This document shows, piece after piece, positions 1 through 5,558 of a DNA stretch of 5,574 nt. Origin of the DNA: Candidatus Altimarinota bacterium (GTDB lineage: Bacteria; Patescibacteriota; Gracilibacteria; CAIRYL01). Position 1 is the stretch's first letter. Each line of letters starts with the position of its first letter. The translations under genes and the position numbers were made by a program. The notes under the pieces were generated by a model that saw nothing but the letters and a program-made list of their open reading frames with translations, was not told the DNA's origin and ran no database searches. The stretch covers positions 1 to 5,574 of the forward strand of contig JALUEA010000022.1 of the NCBI GenBank assembly GCA_027053135.1, in the 5' to 3' direction.

Positions 1-12
1 CCCATAGTACAT

Positions 13-53
13 AAAAAGCACTTCGCTCCATGACAGTGAAGAAAGTGCTTTTT
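13..53 (-). terminator. Rho-independent terminator, probably bidirectional
   Basis: An 11-bp inverted repeat (AAAAAGCACTT at 13-23, AAGTGCTTTTT at 43-53) encloses a loop region that can itself pair as CTTCGCT with AGTGAAG (21-27 with 35-41, one G-U pair). Read leftward, the stem is followed by a T tract, as expected for an intrinsic terminator. It lies 37 bp past the stop of the Bax-inhibitor-like gene, so it should end that unit. The A tract on one arm and T tract on the other mean it could also stop rightward transcripts. Nothing to its left is long enough to show what such transcripts would be. Confidence 0.8.
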
Positions 54-89
54 ATAATGATAGATATTTCCTATAAAAGAAAATACACT

Positions 90-746
90 TTAATCATCAG
101 TACTTAAAAATATATTTAATATATTTGAAAATAACGCAAAAATATTTACATATAATCCCATAGCAGCCATTATAGCAGATGTATATGCACCATTCTTAAT
201 AGCTTGTAAATCATATGCTGTATACAGAGAAAACAATACAACAGAAATACAAGAAATAATAAAAGACATCATTGAACTTCCCATAAAGATATTTATAATC
301 CCTGCAATAAATACTCCAATCATTGTAAAAAACAAAAATTGTCCCAATGTTGATAAATCTTTCTCTGTTGTATATCCATATATTGCGGCAGCAAAAAACA
401 ATCCTGCTGATGATACAAGCGCTTGAACAACAGCATCAATTTGATCCGTTGCAGCTGCAAATGCTAAAGTTGGAAATAAAACCGTTCCAGAACTTACTGC
501 GAACAATAAAAAGAAAGGAAGTTGATATGCTTTTTTATTTCCCCACCACGGTTGAGTAAGCATTAACACCGTAAATATTCCATACGGAACATAAAATGAA
601 TGAGTTAATACGATAATATCTTTTCCAAAATATGCACCAATTGAAGCCATTGCAATTGCAAGACCAAAATACGCCCATACTTTTGATAAGAAATGAACTC
701 GTACATTAGTAATAGACTGTGTCTCTGTTGATATAAAAGTTTTCAT
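90..746 (-). CDS. Bax inhibitor-1 (BI-1/YetJ/YccA) family membrane protein
   Basis: This 218-residue protein is almost entirely hydrophobic, with about seven membrane segments (roughly 22-41, 46-64, 76-96, 107-125, 136-154, 158-176, 192-213). Family hallmarks are YGYTTEKDLS (123-132), the GVFIAGIINIF segment (144-154), LFSLYTAYDLQAIK (171-184) and LYVNIFALF (198-206). Length and the acidic end STDD resemble Bacillus subtilis YetJ (214 residues, ending SSDD), a pH-gated calcium-leak channel. In YetJ the sensor is an Asp171-Asp195 pair with Arg60 nearby. Here the first Asp is kept (D179), but the second aligns with Asn201, codon AAT, and the Arg60 region reads PWWGNKKA with no Arg. The fold is therefore secure, while pH-gated calcium leak should not be assumed. 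The start has no Shine-Dalgarno sequence but is the first Met before the hydrophobic core. It lies 21 bp downstream of the small Cys/Gly-rich ORF and is probably co-transcribed with it; a terminator follows. The family assignment is firm and the physiological role is unknown. Confidence 0.9.
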   Translation of the reverse strand: MKTFISTETQSITNVRVHFLSKVWAYFGLAIAMASIGAYFGKDIIVLTHSFYVPYGIFTVLMLTQPWWGNKKAYQLPFFLLFAVSSGTVLFPTLAFAAATDQIDAVVQALVSSAGLFFAAAIYGYTTEKDLSTLGQFLFFTMIGVFIAGIINIFMGSSMMSFIISCISVVLFSLYTAYDLQAIKNGAYTSAIMAAMGLYVNIFALFSNILNIFLSTDD

Positions 747-767
747 ACATTAATCATTAAAAAATAA

Positions 768-845
768 TTATGCTGTATAACCACATCCACATCCTCCACA
801 AGATCCAGTATCTTTATCATCTCCACCAAATACTAAATACATCAT
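768..845 (-). CDS. Small Cys/Gly-rich peptide (25 residues), hypothetical
   Basis: This short ORF starts with two consecutive ATG codons (845-843 and 842-840), reads MMYLVFGGDDKDTG and then SCGGCGCGYTA, and stops at TAA. The three cysteines sit in a C-x-x-C-x-C pattern separated only by glycines. Such an arrangement could bind a metal or be modified after translation, but no family is recognised. Evidence for coding is indirect. Local G+C rises sharply over the ORF compared with the AT-rich sequence on both sides. Its glycines use GGA and GGT, as in neighbouring genes. A promoter-like sequence lies just upstream, and the stop is 21 bp before the Bax-inhibitor-like gene on the same strand. An in-frame TGA two codons before the start limits extension. 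No Shine-Dalgarno sequence is visible, but none is seen at the larger genes either. It could instead be untranslated leader sequence. Confidence 0.5.
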   Translation of the reverse strand: MMYLVFGGDDKDTGSCGGCGCGYTA

Positions 846-863
846 ATTTCATATAATTTAAAG

Positions 864-893
864 AATATATAAGAACCAAACAGTTCATGTCTA
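864..893 (-). promoter_or_regulatory. Putative promoter for the small peptide and Bax-inhibitor-like gene
   Basis: On the minus strand, TAGACA (893-888, five of six matches to TTGACA) is followed after 18 bp by TATATT (869-864), or after 16 bp by TATATA (871-866). Transcription would start near 857, giving a leader of about 12 nt before the ATG at 845. An inverted repeat, GAAC-N6-GTTC (873-886), lies between the two boxes. The AT-rich background makes chance matches likely. Confidence 0.4.
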
Positions 894-937
894 TTATATA
901 ATATATTTTCATTTTTATACAAATTTATTATTATACA

Positions 938-943
938 TATACT
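938..943 (+). promoter_or_regulatory. recG: Possible -10 element for recG
   Basis: TATACT lies 10 bp before the first candidate recG start codon (954). If it is the -10 box, the transcript would be nearly leaderless, which would fit the absence of a Shine-Dalgarno sequence. No convincing -35 element is present at the expected distance. An overlapping TATACA at 932-937 is an alternative. Confidence 0.25.
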
Positions 944-953
944 GTACTCCATA

Positions 954-3095
954 ATGGATTTCTTTTTTATGCATTACACACTCCTTACACCATTAAATAA
1001 AGTAATAAAAATAGCAAAAAAACATTATGAAGAATTACAAAAACAAAATATTGTTACCGTTCAAGACCTTCTCTTATATTTTCCAAGAGAATATGAAGAC
1101 CGATCTCAATTTACCGATTTTTCCCATATAAGAGCAGACCAAAAGAATGTATTACGCGGAGAATTTATATCAGTTTATAAAGAAACAACACGAAACAATT
1201 TTCATCTTATCAAAGCACAGTTTCGAGAAGAAACATCAAAAAAAATACTCGAATGCGTATGGTTTAATACAAAAGGGATAGATAAAACACTCCCTCTGCA
1301 CCAAAAAGTAATGATTTCTGCAAAAGCAAAACTCCAATATGGAAAAATTAGTCTCCAAACACCAAATGTTCAAATATATGAAGGGGAAACCTCTGAAGGG
1401 TTATACCCGCTCTATTCCAAACTCTCATTTATTACAGAAAAATGGTTTTTTAGAAAAATACACGAAGAACTCTTTCCAAAAATTCAAAATGGAACTATCA
1501 ATATTCCCAATATTGTTCCAACACATTTTCTTAAAAAATTTCATTTACTCTCTCGAAAAGAAGCAATCCTAACACTCCATTACCCTAAAAATAAAAATTC
1601 CTTACAAAAAGCACAAGATACACTTGCATTTGAAGAATTATTTGTACTCCAACTCGTATCATTATACAAAAAACAAACACTACAACACGCAGGACAAAAA
1701 AATAATACGGGTATCCATCCTATACCTCTAAATCCAGAAATGATAAAAGATTTTTTTGCGACACTTCCCTTTACTCCAACCAATGCACAAAAAATTGCAG
1801 TTTTTGAAATATTAAAAGACTATGAAAAAAATATTTCTATGCAACGACTTTTAGAAGGAGATGTTGGAAGTGGAAAAACACTGGTGGCAGTATGTGCTAT
1901 GTTACCAATTCTTCTTGAAGGATACCAAGTAGCCCTTATTGCTCCAACAGAAATTTTAGCAAAACAACTTTTTGTAGGAATTTCTACTTTTTTGAAACAA
2001 GCAGAAGAACAGTCTTTTTTTACAAAATATCCAATTAAAAAATCCAATATATTCAATAATCCTTCTACCGCATTTTTATCAGGATCCATAAAAGGGAAAA
2101 AACGAGAACAAATACGAAAAGATCTCCGAACAAATCAAATTCAAATTCTCGTTGGGACTCATGCTATTTTAGAAGAAAATATTGTATTTCATAATTTAGG
2201 ACTAGCAATTGTAGATGAGCAACATCGATTTGGAGTACTACAAAGAGAAAAACTGTTACAAAAAGGATCTCCGCATTTTTTACAAATGTCTGCAACTCCT
2301 ATTCCAAGAAGCCTTGCTATCATCGCATTTGGAGATATGGATTTATCAGTACTCAATGAATTACCACCTGGACGCCAAACAATTGAAACCAAAGTAATTA
2401 CTGAATCGGAGCGAAGAACAGTCGAACAATTTATAGATGATCAAATTGAGAAAGGAAGACAAGCATTTGTCATTTGTCCTCTTGTTGAAACTTCAGCAAG
2501 TGAAGGATTTGAAGATTTACGAAGTGTTGAAGAAGAATACATACGATTAAGCGAACATATTTTCCCACATAGAAAAATTGCAATTTTACATGGGAAAATG
2601 AAACCAAAAGAAAAAGATCAAATAATGAATGATTTTAAAAATAAAAAATATGATATTTTAGTATCAACTTCTGTCGTTGAAGTAGGTGTTGATGTTCCCA
2701 ATGCTACTATCATGGTTATTGAAGGAGCTGAACGATTTGGACTTTCACAATTACACCAATTTAGAGGACGAGTAGGACGAGGATCTCAAAAATCATATTG
2801 TTTTTTACTCCACACAAAAAATTATAAAAACGAACGACTTTCTGCTATGGAAACTACCACAAATGGATTTGAATTAGCAGAACTTGATATGAAACTGCGT
2901 GGAATAGGAGAAATTTTTGGCATACAACAAAGCGGAATCCCTGATCTCAAAATGGCAAATCTTATGAATGGGAAAAAAATACTTGAAGCAAAAGAAGCAG
3001 CCGAAGAATTTATTGCATCAAAAGAACCATTAGACAGTCATCTCCCTTTAAAAGATGCAGTCGAAAATCGAAAAAAAAATGTACGATCACAATAA
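954..3095 (+). CDS. recG: ATP-dependent DNA helicase RecG
   Basis: RecG is a monomeric superfamily 2 translocase that reverses stalled replication forks and remodels branched DNA. All parts of the family are visible in the 713 residues. The N-terminal TVQDLLLYFPREYEDRS segment (35-51) leads into an OB-fold wedge domain (about 60-145). The Q-motif-like region is FTPTNAQ (273-279). Walker A is GDVGSGKT (302-309), followed by APTEILAKQL (330-339), GTHAIL (401-406) and Walker B DEQHRFG (421-427). The remaining motifs are SATPIPRSLA (446-455), STSVVEVGVDVPNA (571-584) and QFRGRVGRG (602-610). The TRG translocation region (636-661) reads RGIGEIFGIQQSG where RGPGE.LGTRQSG is usual. It is slightly longer than typical (about 680-700), partly from extra residues around 350-371. 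ATG 954 is used as start; ATG 969, five codons in, is an equally possible start because neither has a Shine-Dalgarno sequence. The gene stands alone between a divergent and a convergent neighbour. Confidence 0.97.
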   Translation: MDFFFMHYTLLTPLNKVIKIAKKHYEELQKQNIVTVQDLLLYFPREYEDRSQFTDFSHIRADQKNVLRGEFISVYKETTRNNFHLIKAQFREETSKKILECVWFNTKGIDKTLPLHQKVMISAKAKLQYGKISLQTPNVQIYEGETSEGLYPLYSKLSFITEKWFFRKIHEELFPKIQNGTINIPNIVPTHFLKKFHLLSRKEAILTLHYPKNKNSLQKAQDTLAFEELFVLQLVSLYKKQTLQHAGQKNNTGIHPIPLNPEMIKDFFATLPFTPTNAQKIAVFEILKDYEKNISMQRLLEGDVGSGKTLVAVCAMLPILLEGYQVALIAPTEILAKQLFVGISTFLKQAEEQSFFTKYPIKKSNIFNNPSTAFLSGSIKGKKREQIRKDLRTNQIQILVGTHAILEENIVFHNLGLAIVDEQHRFGVLQREKLLQKGSPHFLQMSATPIPRSLAIIAFGDMDLSVLNELPPGRQTIETKVITESERRTVEQFIDDQIEKGRQAFVICPLVETSASEGFEDLRSVEEEYIRLSEHIFPHRKIAILHGKMKPKEKDQIMNDFKNKKYDILVSTSVVEVGVDVPNATIMVIEGAERFGLSQLHQFRGRVGRGSQKSYCFLLHTKNYKNERLSAMETTTNGFELAELDMKLRGIGEIFGIQQSGIPDLKMANLMNGKKILEAKEAAEEFIASKEPLDSHLPLKDAVENRKKNVRSQ

Positions 3096-3105
3096 CCCCA
3101 GAAAA

Positions 3106-3807
3106 CTAGTATTCATAATTTGGAAAAAGTGTTCCTACCGGTAAATCTTTCGCTATTTTCCCCTGCTCAACTAATAAAATACGCGGTGCTAACTCCTTTA
3201 CAAAAGATGGATTATGAGTCGTGAGTAAAATAGTCGTTCCATGATTTTTATTAAGATTTTTCAGAACCTTTGCTATTGATGATGTATTTTCTGGATCTAA
3301 ATTTCCTGTTGGTTCATCTGCAATCAATAAATCTGGAGCATGAACAATCGCTCTAGCAATTGCTACTCTTTGTTTTTCTCCTCCTGATAAATGAATAGGA
3401 TACCTATCTTTTACATCTATCATATCAACATTTTGTAATGCAATCATTACTTGTTGAGGAATTAAAGTTTTATCAAAACCTATTACTTCAAGGGCGAATG
3501 CTACATTTTCAAATACTGTCTTATTTTCTAAAAGCTTATAATCTTGAAAAACAAATCCTACTTCTCTTCGAAATTTTTGCAAATCTGAAGCACTTCCTTC
3601 AAGTAACTGTGAAACATTCCTTCCTTTTACAATTACTGCTCCAGAATCTGGTGATTGAGCAGCAATAACCATATGAATTAATGTAGATTTCCCTACCCCA
3701 CTTTGCCCAATTAAACACACCATTTCACCTTTTTGTACTTCAAAATTTACTCCTTGTAACAACGGATACCCATCAAAACTTTTATAAATATTGGAAAATG
3801 TTATCAT
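3106..3807 (-). CDS. ftsE: Cell division ATP-binding protein FtsE
   Basis: FtsE is the cytoplasmic ATPase of the FtsEX complex, which normally works with membrane protein FtsX to control septal peptidoglycan hydrolases. The 233-residue protein is a complete ABC ATPase. It has Walker A GQSGVGKST (34-42), Q-loop Gln88 within VGFVFQDYKLL (83-93), signature LSGGEKQRVAIARA (140-153), Walker B LLIADEP (160-166) and the switch His198 in TTHN. The stretch VGFVFQDYKLLENKTVFENVAFALEV is the FtsE-specific hallmark and distinguishes it from LolD or MacB-type ATPases (positions 83-108). No ftsX is adjacent: downstream lies recG on the opposite strand, and upstream lies a divergent transferase gene. It ends with TAG, 10 bp from the recG stop. 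The ATG at 3807 lacks a strong ribosome site (only AAAAG nearby), but the motif spacing from residue 1 fits the family. A relative of FtsE acting with another permease is possible but less likely. Confidence 0.93.
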   Translation of the reverse strand: MITFSNIYKSFDGYPLLQGVNFEVQKGEMVCLIGQSGVGKSTLIHMVIAAQSPDSGAVIVKGRNVSQLLEGSASDLQKFRREVGFVFQDYKLLENKTVFENVAFALEVIGFDKTLIPQQVMIALQNVDMIDVKDRYPIHLSGGEKQRVAIARAIVHAPDLLIADEPTGNLDPENTSSIAKVLKNLNKNHGTTILLTTHNPSFVKELAPRILLVEQGKIAKDLPVGTLFPNYEY

Positions 3808-3853
3808 ACTTTTATTGTCTAATTTATAATTCTATTTTACACTAGATATAAAA

Positions 3854-3859
3854 ATTATA
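3854..3859 (-). promoter_or_regulatory. ftsE: Putative -10 box for ftsE in the divergent spacer
   Basis: A perfect TATAAT is read on the minus strand, 46 bp before the ftsE start. No good -35 element is seen. On the plus strand the same bases form ATTATACA, a possible -10 (TATACA, 3856-3861) for the divergent transferase gene, so the two promoters in this 74-bp spacer may overlap and compete. A TTTACA at 3836-3841 is a -35-like match for the plus strand, but only 14 bp from that box. Confidence 0.35.
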
Positions 3860-3881
3860 CATCTTTCATACAAAAAATCAG

Positions 3882-4913
3882 ATGATAGACATTCCATCAT
3901 ATATCATAACCATTATTTTGGGAGGATTGATAACTGGTACAATAGGAGTTATAATAACCATCACTCTCTTTCCTAAAATTGGACTTCTGGATTTTCCAGA
4001 ACGGTATGGGTTAACACGAAAAAAACTTCCATACCCAGCAGGTATAATGATTTCTCTTTTATTTATTCTCTTCGTATTTATTCTTTCCATGCTCTCTCCT
4101 GAATTTCAAAATTTCAAAACACAAATTTATGGATTTTTAACCGCTCTCTCCCTTTTAAGTATCGTTTCCTTTTTAGATGACAGAAAACAAATTTCTCCTA
4201 TTATACGACTTTTTATACAATCAATTTCTGCACTCCTCGTTATTTACACAGGAACCTCTATTGAGTTTATAACAAACCCTTTTGCATCATTTTCTTCAGA
4301 TTTTTCACCCACCATACATACCTCAGCACTTATTGGAGGAATTATTACTTTTTTTTGGATTATTGGATTTATAAATGCAACGAACTGGTCAGATGGTATT
4401 CCAAATTTAACAATTAGTTCTGGACTTATTGCATCTCTCAGTTTAGGTATTTTATCATTTTTTCCTCTTGTACACCAAACAGAACTCGGTATACTCTGTT
4501 TTATATTTTTTTCTCTTTTATTTCCATTTCTTATTACCAATTTTCATACCACACGATTTATTCTTGGTGATAGCGGATCTATGACTATTGGATTTTGTTT
4601 AGCAGTCTTTTCTCTTTTTTCTGGAGGGAAAATGGCAACACTTTTAATTACCATGAGTATTCCTATTTTTGATAGTATTTATGTTATAAGTTCTCGAATT
4701 TTAGAAAAAAAATCTCCACTCAAAGGTGGAGATGGAAAACATTTCCATGACTATTTACTCACAAAAAACTGGAAAGAATTTCATATATTTTTACTCTATT
4801 TTGGTACTTCTATTCTCCTAGGAATTTCCGTGTTATTTTTAGATACACTCCAAAAAATTAGTGTCATTATGTGTAGTTTTTGTTTATTTTTACTCTTTCG
4901 AAAATTTTACTAA
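3882..4913 (+). CDS. Polyprenyl-phosphate sugar-1-phosphate transferase (WecA/MraY superfamily)
   Basis: Enzymes of this family move a sugar-1-phosphate from a UDP-sugar to undecaprenyl phosphate in the membrane, the first lipid-linked step of cell-surface polysaccharide, teichoic acid or peptidoglycan synthesis. The 343 residues form about ten or eleven membrane helices. Conserved cytosolic motifs are FLDDRKQISP (97-106, catalytic Asp99-Asp100), NATNWSDG (165-172), RFILGDSGS (225-233, Asp230) and SPLKGGDGKHFHDYLL (278-293, the HxH-like loop). Two motifs depart from the classical pattern. DGIPNL replaces DGxDGL, so the second Asp of that motif is Pro174. RYGLTRKKLPYPAG (41-54) replaces the HxxPxPRxGG loop. 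The HxH-like ending and overall motif set look more like WecA/TagO than MraY, so the acceptor is polyprenyl phosphate but the donor sugar cannot be named. It stands alone, convergent with the 188-residue hypothetical gene. The start ATG has no Shine-Dalgarno sequence and no alternative Met upstream. Confidence 0.88.
   Translation: MIDIPSYIITIILGGLITGTIGVIITITLFPKIGLLDFPERYGLTRKKLPYPAGIMISLLFILFVFILSMLSPEFQNFKTQIYGFLTALSLLSIVSFLDDRKQISPIIRLFIQSISALLVIYTGTSIEFITNPFASFSSDFSPTIHTSALIGGIITFFWIIGFINATNWSDGIPNLTISSGLIASLSLGILSFFPLVHQTELGILCFIFFSLLFPFLITNFHTTRFILGDSGSMTIGFCLAVFSLFSGGKMATLLITMSIPIFDSIYVISSRILEKKSPLKGGDGKHFHDYLLTKNWKEFHIFLLYFGTSILLGISVLFLDTLQKISVIMCSFCLFLLFRKFY
4705..4733 (-). terminator. 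Intrinsic terminator-like hairpin, antisense inside the transferase gene
   Basis: Read on the minus strand, ATCTCCAC and GTGGAGAT form a perfect 8-bp stem (4733-4726 with 4719-4712). A further G-U pair leaves a four-base loop, and eight consecutive T residues (4712-4705) start at the last base of the stem. This is a textbook intrinsic terminator shape. No terminator is visible in the 33 bp between the two convergent genes, so it is the first plausible stop for leftward transcripts of the 188-residue gene, 214 bp past its stop codon. The same bases encode the conserved KKSPLKGGDG segment, so the structure may be incidental. Confidence 0.45.
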
Positions 4914-4946
4914 ATGTCCAAAACAGTATTTACCGATACAGACTAC

Positions 4947-5513
4947 TTATTTTTTTTCTAAAAAAAACGCTTCTCTTGTTCCATCTTTCCTTAAAACATT
5001 TATGATTAAACCTGACTCTCCCTCTTGAACAAATACATCTCGTGCAGCAGACAATGATATTTCTCCAGTATTCTCAATTCCTACTGAAAACCCTTGTTTA
5101 GTATGAGAAACAGAATACTCTTCTGGATCATACTGAAGAGTATGAGTACTCTTATCAAATGTAATATTATATGCATCAAACAATTCACGATATTTATCCA
5201 AAGGAGAAACAAAACGATCTACAACAGAAGACTCTACAGAATGAGGATTTACAACAGAAGAATTGTTAGGATTTACTAAATCAGACAATGATATATTATT
5301 TTTCAAATTCGTCAAAGAATCACTTGTATCCTGAGTAACACTTTCAACCTCATCCTTTCGACCTTCATCTGATGCTTCTAATTCATCCATCATTTTTTTT
5401 CTCTCTTCTTGTTCTTGTTGATTCGATTTATACAAATCAGGAGAATATTCAAACACCAGTCGTGGTTCTAAAAAATAAAAACTTTGAGATAGTTGTAAAG
5501 TAGTACTAAACAT
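4947..5513 (-). CDS. Hypothetical protein, 188 residues, unrecognised
   Basis: No family is recognised. The protein has no cysteine, no clear signal peptide and no membrane segment, so it is probably cytoplasmic. Three parts can be seen. The N-terminus (1-29) is fairly aromatic, including FYFLEPRLVFEYSPDLY. The middle (about 30-105) is rich in Glu, Asp, Ser, Asn, Gln and Val, looks disordered, and contains a short charged helix-like stretch EQEERKKMMDELEA (34-47). The C-terminal part (about 105-188) alternates polar and hydrophobic residues with several Gly and Asn turns, suggesting a small beta-rich domain that ends in FFLEKK. The start ATG lacks a Shine-Dalgarno sequence, but an extended -10 promoter lies about 37 bp upstream. 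Codon choice (GGA glycine, TAA stop) resembles the neighbours and argues for a native gene. It converges on the sugar transferase gene with a 33-bp gap. No function is proposed. Confidence 0.8.
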   Translation of the reverse strand: MFSTTLQLSQSFYFLEPRLVFEYSPDLYKSNQQEQEERKKMMDELEASDEGRKDEVESVTQDTSDSLTNLKNNISLSDLVNPNNSSVVNPHSVESSVVDRFVSPLDKYRELFDAYNITFDKSTHTLQYDPEEYSVSHTKQGFSVGIENTGEISLSAARDVFVQEGESGLIINVLRKDGTREAFFLEKK

Positions 5514-5549
5514 ATTTATTAAAAGTAAATGTGTATTTATATAATCAAC

Positions 5550-5558
5550 ATTATATCA
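5550..5558 (-). promoter_or_regulatory. Extended -10 promoter element for the 188-residue gene
   Basis: On the minus strand the sequence TGATATAAT is a perfect extended -10 (TGn followed by TATAAT). Transcription would begin near 5543, giving a leader of about 30 nt before ATG 5513. The -35 position falls at or beyond the right edge and cannot be judged. It is the best promoter match in the window. Confidence 0.5.

Noticed and set aside
770..856. A 28-codon ORF on the plus strand opposite the small Cys/Gly-rich ORF (begins MLYNHIHILHK).
   Set aside because: It is His/Ile/Leu-rich without pattern, has no following co-directional partner nearby, and looks like the antisense shadow of the GGA/TGT codons on the other strand.
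1580..2392. Several ORFs of 60-90 codons on the minus strand inside recG.
   Set aside because: They are antisense to strongly conserved helicase motifs, resemble no protein family and have no promoter or spacing that suggests real genes.
3068..3092. Possible terminator for ftsE inside the recG 3' end: a nine-T run on the minus strand after a tiny stem.
   Set aside because: The stem has only four pairs including a G-U wobble, and the T run is explained by lysine and asparagine codons of recG.
3107..3112. Palindromes such as ACTAGT near the recG/ftsE junction and ACCGGT at about 3137.
   Set aside because: Six-base palindromes are expected by chance; no T tract or longer stem accompanies them.
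4924..4957. Possible terminator for the transferase gene: weak AGTA/TACT or GTAT/ATAC pairing before eight T residues.
   Set aside because: Stems of four A/T-dominated pairs with a large loop or a long gap to the T run are too weak to support a call.
954..5513. Use of the recoded genetic code in which UGA means glycine.
   Set aside because: All long ORFs are complete without UGA, glycines use GGN throughout, and the proteins have family-typical lengths with the standard code.
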